From Gammaproteobacteria bacterium (lineage in GTDB: Bacteria > Pseudomonadota > Gammaproteobacteria > Enterobacterales > Alteromonadaceae): a stretch of DNA of 13,034 nucleotides. Below the pieces are notes generated by a model, which searched no databases, was not told the DNA's origin, and worked only from the letters and a program-made list of their open reading frames with translations. Of the stretch, positions 7,519 to 13,034 are shown in pieces. The stretch is taken from positions 1 through 13,034 of the forward strand of contig JAMCRH010000021.1 of assembly GCA_023380515.1 (NCBI GenBank). The letters are read 5' to 3'. The position numbers and the translations under genes are program-made. Every line of letters begins with the position of its first letter. The first letter of the stretch is position 1.

Positions 7519-9855
7519 TTAGCGCTTCTTCGCGTTGGCAAATGCATCAGCGAAAGCGCTGTTCATTGGTGCAGCTGGCGCCTTTTGTGGTCGTGAGCGC
7601 GCCGCTTTTTGATTCGGCGCACCGCCGGCGGTTTTCGGGCTCGTGTCTTTCGCGGCTGGCGCTGTCACCGGATCTTGCAAACGCATGGTCAAAGCAATGC
7701 GCTTACGCTCCGTGTCGACTTCAATGACCTTCACTTTGACAACGTCGCACGCTTTGACCACTTCATGTGGGTCACTGACGAACTTGTCGGCAAGTGCCGA
7801 AATATGCACGAGCCCGTCTTGATGGACGCCAATATCGACAAATGCACCAAAGTTGGTCACGTTGGTGACAACACCTTCTAGAGTCATACCAATTTTCAAG
7901 TCGGCTAACGTTTCCACGCCTTCTTTGAATGCTGCAGTTTTAAACTCGGGGCGAGGGTCGCGGCCCGGCTTTTCCAGTTCGCGAATAATGTCGCTCACCG
8001 TTGGTACGCCAAAGTGTTCATCGGTGTAATCGCGAGCATGCAAGCCTTTTAAGAAGCCACCATCACCGATGATATCGGCTACTGCTTTACCATTGGCTGC
8101 TGCAATGCGTTCTGCAACCGGGTATGCCTCAGGGTGCACGGCAGAGCCATCGAGTGGGTTATTGCCGCCCATGACGCGCAAGAATCCGGCCGCTTGTTCA
8201 AAGCTCTTTGGCCCCATACGCGGCACATCGAGCAGCGCTTTTCGACTGGCAAACGCACCGTGTTGTTCACGGTAACTGACAATATTTAAAGCGAGATTGC
8301 GGTTTAACCCGGCTACTCGAGCCAGTAAGGGGACTGAAGCTGTGTTCACATCAACGCCAACGCCATTTACGCAATCCTCGACGACTCCATCGAGACTTTG
8401 CGCGAGCAAAGATTGACTCACGTCGTGTTGATACTGACCGACGCCAATCGCTTTCGGTTCGATTTTTACTAACTCCGCCAGCGGGTCTTGTAGTCGGCGG
8501 GCAATCGACACAGCGCCACGATACGACACGTCGAGGTCGGGGAATTCTTGTGCCGCAAGTTCAGAAGCGGAGTAAACTGACGCTCCGGCTTCGCTAACCA
8601 TAACTTTGGTTAGATTAAATTTAGGGTTCGCTTTCATTAGCTCGGCGACTAAGCGGTCGGTTTCGCGCGAGGCAGTGCCATTCCCAATGGCGACGAGTTC
8701 AACTTTGTGCAGCTGACACATGGCCGCGAGCGAACGTAAGCTTTTGTCCCACTGGTTTTGTGGGGCGTGAGGAAATACGGTAGTTTGCGCCAAGAGCTTG
8801 CCGGTACCGTCAACCACAGTCGCTTTCACTCCAGTGCGCAGACCCGGGTCGAGGCCTAGGGTGGTTCGTTGCCCTGCTGGCGCGGCCATCAGTAAGTCTT
8901 TTAAATTGGTCGCGAACACTTGAATCGCTGCTTCTTCGGCGGTGTCGCGCAACTGGCCAAATAAATCAGTTTCCATTCGCGGCAACACTTTAACGCGCCA
9001 AGTCCATTGTACGGTTTGTTTGCGCCATGCGCCGGCTAAACTGTGGTCACAATCCAGCTCGAAGTGTTGTGCGATGATGGGCTCATAGGCGCTGTAGCGA
9101 CTGCCTTCGTCGGCATTTGGGTCAGCATTTAAGCGTAGTTGTAAAACACCTTCGTTACGACCGCGGAATAAAGCAAGCGCGCGGTGCGATGGAATACTGC
9201 GAATGGCTTCATGGTATTCAAAATAATCGCGAAATTTTGCGCCTTCTTTTTCTTTACCTGGTGCTACTTGCGCAGCGACTTCAGCGCCTTGCCATAACTG
9301 TTGGCGAATGGATTTGAGTAAGCGTGCGTCTTCAGAAAACTGCTCCATGAGAATGAAGCGAGCCCCTTCAAGGACTGCTTTTTCATCGGCAAAACCAGCA
9401 TCGGCGTTGATGTAGTCGGCGGCAAGGGTTTCCGGATCTTGGTCGGTTGTGCGGAGTATTTCTGCGAGCGGGCCAATGCCAGCTTCGAGAGCGATTTGTC
9501 CCTTGGTTCTGCGCTTTGGCTTGTAGGGTAAGTAAAGATCTTCGAGTTCGGTTTTCGATTGGCAGCTTTCAATTGCAGCCTGAAGCTCTGGCGTGAGTTT
9601 TTCTTGGTCGGCGATACTTTTGAGAATCACCGCGCGGCGTTCGTTGAGCTCGCGTAAATAGTTGAGTCGGCTTGCCAGGGTGCGGAGTTGGGTGTCATCA
9701 AGGCCGCCAGTGACTTCTTTCCGATAGCGGGCAATAAACGGCACAGTCGCACCTTCGTCAAGAAGAGCGACGGTGGCATTGACTTGCTGGACATGAACAT
9801 TTAACTCGGCAGCTAAGTGCGCTGCGATACGGGTTGAAACTGCTGACATAACCAT
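7519..9855 (-). CDS. tex: Tex, RNA-binding transcription accessory protein
   Basis: Tex is a nucleic-acid-binding protein linked to transcription and a relative of eukaryotic Spt6. The 778-residue product follows E. coli YhgF/Tex closely along its whole length. In order it has an N-terminal helical region with [18 protein letters not shown] and [17 protein letters not shown], a YqgF/RNase H-like domain starting around GLDPGLRTG (Asp336), tandem helix-hairpin-helix motifs at about 500-575 ([30 protein letters not shown]), and an S1 RNA-binding domain at about 655-727 ([19 protein letters not shown]). A low-complexity Ala/Pro/Lys tail follows. Two starts are possible. The inner ATG (9847-9849) has AGAG six nt upstream and gives MSAVSTRIA, so it is favoured over the outer one. 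The AEC transporter gene follows by 6 nt. Confidence 0.96.
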   Translation of the reverse strand: MVMSAVSTRIAAHLAAELNVHVQQVNATVALLDEGATVPFIARYRKEVTGGLDDTQLRTLASRLNYLRELNERRAVILKSIADQEKLTPELQAAIESCQSKTELEDLYLPYKPKRRTKGQIALEAGIGPLAEILRTTDQDPETLAADYINADAGFADEKAVLEGARFILMEQFSEDARLLKSIRQQLWQGAEVAAQVAPGKEKEGAKFRDYFEYHEAIRSIPSHRALALFRGRNEGVLQLRLNADPNADEGSRYSAYEPIIAQHFELDCDHSLAGAWRKQTVQWTWRVKVLPRMETDLFGQLRDTAEEAAIQVFATNLKDLLMAAPAGQRTTLGLDPGLRTGVKATVVDGTGKLLAQTTVFPHAPQNQWDKSLRSLAAMCQLHKVELVAIGNGTASRETDRLVAELMKANPKFNLTKVMVSEAGASVYSASELAAQEFPDLDVSYRGAVSIARRLQDPLAELVKIEPKAIGVGQYQHDVSQSLLAQSLDGVVEDCVNGVGVDVNTASVPLLARVAGLNRNLALNIVSYREQHGAFASRKALLDVPRMGPKSFEQAAGFLRVMGGNNPLDGSAVHPEAYPVAERIAAANGKAVADIIGDGGFLKGLHARDYTDEHFGVPTVSDIIRELEKPGRDPRPEFKTAAFKEGVETLADLKIGMTLEGVVTNVTNFGAFVDIGVHQDGLVHISALADKFVSDPHEVVKACDVVKVKVIEVDTERKRIALTMRLQDPVTAPAAKDTSPKTAGGAPNQKAARSRPQKAPAAPMNSAFADAFANAKKR

Positions 9856-9967
9856 CTCTACTCAAAAAAATGATTAGCGATGGTATCACGCATGCAGTTT
9901 TTCGAGAACCTGTTCCATCGCTGACAACTTAATTAAAGTCGGTGGTTGCTAGCAAATATAGAGCGGC
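9856..9967. other. tex leader / csrA-like 3' spacer
   Basis: This 112-nt spacer has no gene. It holds an 8-bp inverted repeat, AGCGATGG (9876-9883) and CCATCGCT (9915-9922), 31 nt apart, which would fall in or near the tex leader, and a TTAATTAA palindrome. I see no convincing terminator after the csrA-like gene, so read-through into tex is possible. Confidence 0.4.
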
Positions 9968-10153
9968 TTAGTCGTTCTTGCTTTTTTCGGCTTCGATACG
10001 GAGGTAAATTTCTTCACGGTGAACTGCAATATGGCTTGGCGCGTCAATCCCAATTTTGACCTGGTTGCCATTGACCGCTAACACAGTGACCTTTACATCG
10101 TCGTTGATCATCAGGGTTTCGCCAACGCGGTGATTCTCAAAAGTATCGCCGAG
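9968..10153 (-). pseudogene. csrA: CsrA-like carbon storage regulator with disrupted 5' end
   Basis: CsrA binds GGA motifs in mRNA leaders as a dimer. From the codon before GTT (10126) to the stop (9968-9970), the minus strand encodes a good CsrA body: [30 protein letters not shown] and [19 protein letters not shown]. It includes the Arg of VHREEIY used in RNA contact. The universal start MLILTR is missing in this frame. Upstream it reads LGDTFENH and meets TAA at 10154-10156, with no ATG, GTG or TTG on the way. The first ATG (10109-10111) would give a 47-residue form lacking strand beta-1, with its Leu4 and Arg6/7 contacts. LTRR does occur in another frame (10157-10146), 19 nt before the conserved body and after a TGA. 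The gene is therefore probably inactive. Its sequence differs from E. coli CsrA, so it may be a second paralogue. Confidence 0.75.
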
Positions 10154-10248
10154 TTAATCCTCAGGGCATAGGTCTGTTGTGCAGACTCTTAAAATAGATT
10201 CTCGTTATTATTGGATGCGAGCGGTGCTGTCACCGATCTTTATAGAAT

Positions 10249-10261
10249 ACTGAAATTCAGT
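10249..10261. promoter_or_regulatory. 13-bp perfect dyad at the csrA-like promoter start site
   Basis: ACTGAA-A-TTCAGT is a perfect palindrome around a single central base. An outer ATAG (10242-10245) and CTAT (10264-10267) extend the dyad almost symmetrically. It begins about five nt after the minus-strand -10 box, so it covers the predicted start of transcription. It could be an operator or a 5'-end RNA hairpin. Confidence 0.4.
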
Positions 10262-10265
10262 CTCT

Positions 10266-10294
10266 ATTATACTCACAAACACTCATCTTGCGAC
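10266..10294 (-). promoter_or_regulatory. Candidate promoter for the csrA-like gene
   Basis: A consensus TATAAT occurs on the minus strand at 10271-10266. The -35 is poor: GTCGCA at 17 nt spacing, or TTGTCG at 19 nt. Transcription would start near 10259, giving a leader of about 100 nt before the csrA-like frame. Confidence 0.4.
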
Positions 10295-10354
10295 AAAATG
10301 CGACGCAGCATCGACGAGCGGTGTAAAATAAACTAGATTTGGTGAAAATGGAAC

Positions 10355-10373
10355 CACCGAGTTGACGTCGGTG
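10355..10373 (-). terminator. Weak hairpin downstream of greB
   Basis: CACCGA (10355-10360) and TCGGTG (10368-10373) can form a 6-bp stem with a 7-nt loop, about 40 nt past the greB stop. The minus-strand tail is GGTTCCATTTT, a poor T-tract, so termination here is uncertain. Confidence 0.3.
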
Positions 10374-10413
10374 CGAGTTTTAAGTGAATTTCTTCGCTAA
10401 ACCAACAGTCAAG

Positions 10414-10896
10414 CTATTCTGGTTTACTGTGGTAATCAATCACATTTACAATCCAGAGCTTATCGCCCGTTGGGGTGCGCACGCTCACCTCATCATCAAC
10501 GGACTTTTTTAATAGTGCTCGGGCCATGGGGGAATCGATGGAAATATAGTCGTTCCGGCCATAAATTTCGTCGGGTCCGACAATTCGAAACGTTCTCGTT
10601 TGTCCTTCCATATCTTCAATTTGTACCCAAGCACCAAAAAATACGCGACCGTCTTGCTGAGGTGAGTACTCTACCACCTTAAGCGCTTCGATACGTTTAC
10701 GTAAATAACGGACACGGCTGTCAATTTTTCGCAGCACGCGTTTATTTTCTTTATAGTCGGCATTCTCTGAGCGATCACCCAAGCTTGCGGCCCAGGCCAC
10801 TTTTTTGGTGATGTCGGGGCGGTGCTCACGCCACAAATAGTCGAGCTCCTGTTTCAGTTTGTCGAGTCCAGCAGGTGTAATTAAATTCGTTTTCAC
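10414..10896 (-). CDS. greB: Transcription elongation factor GreB
   Basis: GreB enters the RNA polymerase secondary channel and stimulates cleavage of backtracked transcripts. The 160-residue protein is close to E. coli GreB (158 residues): LKQELDYLWREHRP, then the coiled-coil tip LGDRSENADY with the two catalytic acidic residues Asp41 and Glu44, then VFFGAWVQIED and DYISIDSPMARALLKK in the C-terminal FKBP-like domain. The motif VEYSPQQ and the REHRPDITKKV stretch favour GreB over GreA. The start is GTG (10896-10894), with GGAAG six nt upstream; no in-frame ATG fits the family start MKT. It is divergent from ompR with a 165-nt shared upstream region, an arrangement familiar from enterobacteria. 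A damaged csrA-like gene lies downstream on the same strand. Confidence 0.96.
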   Translation of the reverse strand: MKTNLITPAGLDKLKQELDYLWREHRPDITKKVAWAASLGDRSENADYKENKRVLRKIDSRVRYLRKRIEALKVVEYSPQQDGRVFFGAWVQIEDMEGQTRTFRIVGPDEIYGRNDYISIDSPMARALLKKSVDDEVSVRTPTGDKLWIVNVIDYHSKPE

Positions 10897-10921
10897 AGTG
10901 TTCTTCCGTCAATCTGCGCGA

Positions 10922-10951
10922 GGCATAAGAGGTTAATTCCAGCATTATGCC
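10922..10951. promoter_or_regulatory. 7-bp inverted repeat in the greB upstream region
   Basis: GGCATAA (10922-10928) and TTATGCC (10945-10951) are inverted with a 16-nt spacer. The right arm contains CATAAT on the minus strand (10949-10944), a candidate -10 box for greB, although no good -35 accompanies it. The repeat could be an operator or a leader hairpin. Confidence 0.3.
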
Positions 10952-11006
10952 GCAGATGCCAACATGGCGGGCAAAGTTTCCTACCGCTTTTTCACATAAA
11001 TATGAT

Positions 11007-11012
11007 TATAAT
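11007..11012 (+). promoter_or_regulatory. Candidate -10 box for ompR-envZ
   Basis: TATAAT is a perfect -10 hexamer, with TG two bases before it. No convincing -35 lies 16-18 nt upstream. Transcription would begin near 11019, about 43 nt before the ompR ATG. Confidence 0.45.
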
Positions 11013-11034
11013 CGACTGCATCCCAAGAAAAACA

Positions 11035-11060
11035 ATAGGCAACGATCATAGGTAACGATC
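11035..11060 (+). repeat. 13-bp tandem repeat carrying the ompR ribosome-binding site
   Basis: ATAGGCAACGATC (11035-11047) is followed directly by ATAGGTAACGATC (11048-11060), differing at one base. Each copy carries an AGG Shine-Dalgarno core. The second copy's AGG (11050-11052) is 9 nt from the ATG at 11062, and the first is 22 nt away. Confidence 0.8.
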
Positions 11061-11061
11061 A

Positions 11062-11793
11062 ATGATGGAACGAGAAGAGCGGATCTTAGTCGTTGATGAC
11101 GACATTCGGCTACGCACATTAATAGAGCGCTATTTAATCGAGCAAGGTTTTGCGGTGAAGGTTGCTGCAGATGCCGTGCAAATGGATCGCTTGCTTCTGC
11201 GGGAAAATTTCAACTTGCTGATTCTTGACCTCATGTTGCCTGGGGAGGACGGCATTTCAATTTGTCAGCGTTTGCGCAAAAACGATAACCACATTCCGAT
11301 CATTATGTTGACTGCGAAGGGGAGCGAAATGGACCGGATTGTCGGCCTTGAGAGTGGCGCCGATGATTATCTCGCTAAGCCATTTAATCCACGGGAACTT
11401 TTAGCGCGTGTGCGCGCGGTGTTAAAACGTCAGCAACGCGAATTGCCCGGAGCACCAACGTCTAAGGCTACCGCGGATATTTGTTTTGGTGAGTTTCGTT
11501 TTAACATCTCAACTCGCGAGCTTTATCAAGGCGACAAATTACTGAGTTTAACGAGCGGCGAGTTCGCGGTCTTGAAAGCCTTGGTGACCCATCCACGTGA
11601 ACCTTTGTCGCGGGATAAACTCATGCATCTGGCGCGTGGTCGCGACTATGCGGCACTCGAGCGCAGTATTGACGTGCAAGTATCGCGACTGCGCCGCATG
11701 ATTGAAGTTGAACCGTCGAAACCGCGTTACTTGCAAACAGTTTGGGGCTTGGGTTATGTCTTTGTTCCCGATGGGCTCGATGTGAGCGAATAA
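11062..11793 (+). CDS. ompR: Osmolarity response regulator OmpR
   Basis: OmpR is the DNA-binding response regulator of the EnvZ-OmpR system, controlling porins and other envelope genes. The 243-residue protein matches E. coli OmpR through both domains. The receiver has the acidic pocket Asp12-Asp14 (LVVDDD), phospho-acceptor Asp56 in [10 protein letters not shown], Thr84 and Lys106 ([17 protein letters not shown]). After a short linker (ELPGAP), the winged helix-turn-helix contains [42 protein letters not shown] and [14 protein letters not shown]. Two adjacent ATGs start it (11062 and 11065), with the Shine-Dalgarno AGG placed slightly better for the first. The TAA stop overlaps the envZ ATG by one base, indicating translational coupling. 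The gene itself looks intact, although its partner kinase is interrupted. Confidence 0.97.
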   Translation: MMEREERILVVDDDIRLRTLIERYLIEQGFAVKVAADAVQMDRLLLRENFNLLILDLMLPGEDGISICQRLRKNDNHIPIIMLTAKGSEMDRIVGLESGADDYLAKPFNPRELLARVRAVLKRQQRELPGAPTSKATADICFGEFRFNISTRELYQGDKLLSLTSGEFAVLKALVTHPREPLSRDKLMHLARGRDYAALERSIDVQVSRLRRMIEVEPSKPRYLQTVWGLGYVFVPDGLDVSE

Positions 11794-12950
11794 TGCGCGG
11801 TCTTTTGCCCCAAAGCGCGTTTGCCCGCACGGTCACCTTGATAGCCTTGGTTCTGGCGTTAAACCTAGCGTTAACCTACGGTTTATTTACTCAATATGTG
11901 GTGAAACCCGGCCTGAACCAACTGACTCACGTAATTACCAATCATATTCTCATTGCCGAATGGGTCGACAGCCAACCGGACCCACTCGTGCGAATGCATA
12001 TCGAAGATCTCAGCGAAGTTCGTACTCTGAATAGCCTCGCCGCGCAAGACGCTGGTTTGGGCCGGAGTACAGGAGCGCCTTGGATATCTCGGCTGGTCAG
12101 TGAGCGCCTCGAGCGTCAAGCGGAAGTGCGGCTAACGCGACAAGAACAAATGCTGGTCTGGGTGAACTTTGATGATGCTGATCATTGGTATCAAATGCCA
12201 ATCGAAGACATGCGTGGTTTACGTTTGTGGCCGTCTTTTGTGCTGTTAGGATTGATCGGCTTAGTGAGTGTGCTGCTAGCGGCATGGTTTGCACGGTCAT
12301 TAAATCGTCCGCTACGTCGGCTCCAGTTCGCAGCTGAAGAGGTTGTGCTTGGTAATGATCCGGCGCCGATTCCGGAAAAGGGGACCGAAGAGCTGATGAA
12401 GGTAACTCGGGCCTTCAATCGCATGATTCTTAACTTGAGCAAGGTAGATGAAGACCGTGCATTGCTTTTAGCTGGGATTTCGCATGATTTACGCACACCA
12501 CTCACTCGTATCCGGCTAGCGGCAGAGATGATGAATCCCGACGAGCCGCTGGTGGAAGGGATTATCCAAGACGTTGATGATTTGAACAGCATTTTAAGTC
12601 AGTTTAGTGACTTTGCTTGCGCTAGTGAGCGGGTTGGATTTGTTTTTGCCAACCTCAATACACTGATAGAAGAAGTGGTAATGGCTGCGCAATACCTTGA
12701 GGCCGAACAAATTGACTTACAACTGCAACGAGTTCCCGACATGGAATTACAGCCGGTGGCGGTGAAGCGCATTCTCACCAATTTAATTGTCAATGCCAAA
12801 CGTTATGGGCAGCCACCGATTGAAATTGCTTCCGGTCTCAGTCGAGACGAAGAACACGTTTGGTTTAGTGTGCGTGATGCCGGTGCCGGGATTCCAGACG
12901 AACAAGTCGAGTCGATGTTTAACCCGTTTACGCGCGGAAAGAGACTGTAA
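11793..12950 (+). pseudogene. envZ: Sensor kinase EnvZ, 3' end replaced by IS sequence
   Basis: EnvZ phosphorylates and dephosphorylates OmpR in response to osmolarity and envelope state. The ATG at 11793 overlaps the ompR stop and gives [14 protein letters not shown], as in EnvZ; an earlier in-frame ATG at 11742 lies inside ompR. TM1 is at about 14-36, the periplasmic region about 37-143, TM2 about 146-167, and HAMP about 168-220. The H-box [10 protein letters not shown] contains His231. The ATP domain has Asn330 and Asn334 ([10 protein letters not shown]) and DAGAGIPDE (Asp362), then NPFTRG, ending at Gly382. The next codons give KRL and a stop. E. coli EnvZ is 450 residues, so about 65 are missing, including the GTGLGLAIV G2 box and the end of the ATP lid. 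Kinase activity is probably lost or severely reduced. Confidence 0.88.
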
Positions 12951-13034
12951 AAGATTTTGTGTAAATGGCTGGTTTCACTGTTAAATCCGATCCTGATATA
13001 TAATCTCGAACTGTGCCATCGCTGGCTTCCAGTT
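12941..13034. mobile_element. End of an IS256-family insertion sequence interrupting envZ (partial)
   Basis: EnvZ homology stops at 12937. From about 12941 the sequence GAGACTGTAAAAGATTTTGT has the look of an IS256-family terminal inverted repeat. A transposase C-terminus read toward the window interior follows 40 nt later. The outer boundary could be 12938-12941. The other end, the second inverted repeat and any 8-9 bp target duplication lie beyond the window. Confidence 0.75.
12981..13034 (-). CDS. IS256-family (mutator-type) transposase, C-terminal fragment
   Basis: Only the last 17 codons and the stop (12983-12981) are in the window. They read NWKPAMAQFEIIYQDRI, which fits the conserved C-terminus of IS256-family transposases (NWKPA, then a Q/R-F-I-x-F/Y-x-D-R ending). 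The stop lies about 40 nt from the IS end, as usual for this family. The catalytic DDE residues are outside the window, so completeness cannot be judged. The gene points against envZ. Confidence 0.8.
   Translation of the reverse strand, partial: NWKPAMAQFEIIYQDRI

Larger units (their letters stand above)
10154..10413. other. csrA-like leader and greB downstream spacer
   Basis: This 260-nt spacer has no open frame of note. On the minus strand it contains a TATAAT box, a dyad at the expected transcription start, and small hairpins CGGTG-CTGT-CACCG (10222-10235) and GTCTG-TTGTG-CAGAC (10172-10186). A TGAGGA Shine-Dalgarno-like stretch (10163-10158) now precedes the damaged start. A weak hairpin lies further upstream at 10355-10373. 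Confidence 0.5.

Noticed and set aside
10109..10111. ATG at 10111 as a genuine csrA start
   Set aside because: It would remove strand beta-1 and the RNA-contacting Leu4/Arg6-7, and no strong Shine-Dalgarno precedes it. A remnant is likelier.
10112..10148. Programmed ribosomal frameshift joining LTRR or the TTG frame to the csrA body
   Set aside because: I found no slippery heptamer with a supporting structure. Stops interrupt the alternative frames, and csrA genes are not known to need frameshifting.
10196..10413. A small RNA of the CsrB/CsrC type beside the csrA-like gene
   Set aside because: Such RNAs carry many GGA-loop hairpins. Only isolated GGA motifs occur here, without repetition.
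11742..11792. In-frame ATG at 11742 as the envZ start
   Set aside because: It lies inside the ompR coding region. The ATG at 11793 overlaps the ompR stop and gives the family start with TM1 in the expected place.
12787..12984. Small plus-strand open frame spanning the envZ-IS junction
   Set aside because: It is out of frame with both envZ and the transposase and has no family resemblance. It is a junction artefact.
1..13034. CRISPR array, tRNA/rRNA genes, toxin-antitoxin, defence island or prophage
   Set aside because: No regularly spaced repeats, cloverleaf-like sequences or hallmark proteins were seen. Apart from the IS end, the content is housekeeping and regulatory.

Overview
This window looks like a chromosomal segment of a mid-GC gammaproteobacterium of the Alteromonadales type. 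OmpR, EnvZ, GreB, Tex and FabR all read close to their Escherichia coli counterparts. The acyl desaturase, the secreted S9 peptidase and the membrane GGDEF-EAL protein are typical of marine genera. Idiomarinaceae (Idiomarina, Pseudidiomarina, Aliidiomarina) is my best guess, but that is an inference from protein character only. No tRNA, rRNA, CRISPR array, prophage or defence locus was seen.

Layout, left to right. A c-di-GMP signalling protein (+), cut by the left edge, ends at a bidirectional terminator. It faces a secreted S9 peptidase (-), which follows fabR (-) across a second terminator. fabR is divergent from a fatty-acid desaturase (+), with a FabR-box-like operator between them. The desaturase overlaps tail-to-tail with an AEC-family transporter (-) that follows tex (-) by 6 nt. 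Upstream of tex lie a damaged csrA-like gene (-) and greB (-). greB is divergent from ompR-envZ (+), and envZ is cut short by what appears to be the end of an IS256-family element running off the right edge.

How the genes work together. fabR and the desaturase form a membrane-lipid unsaturation module. ompR-envZ is the osmolarity and envelope two-component system. GreB and Tex act on transcription elongation. CsrA is a post-transcriptional global regulator. The GGDEF-EAL protein most likely lowers c-di-GMP.

I see no wholly new system. The striking pattern is damage: three regulators within 8 kb carry apparent lesions. FabR lacks seven residues in its DNA-binding domain, csrA has lost its normal start and first strand, and envZ is interrupted by an IS. 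These could be a real history of regulatory loss in this strain or, for the small indels, sequence errors; reads would decide.
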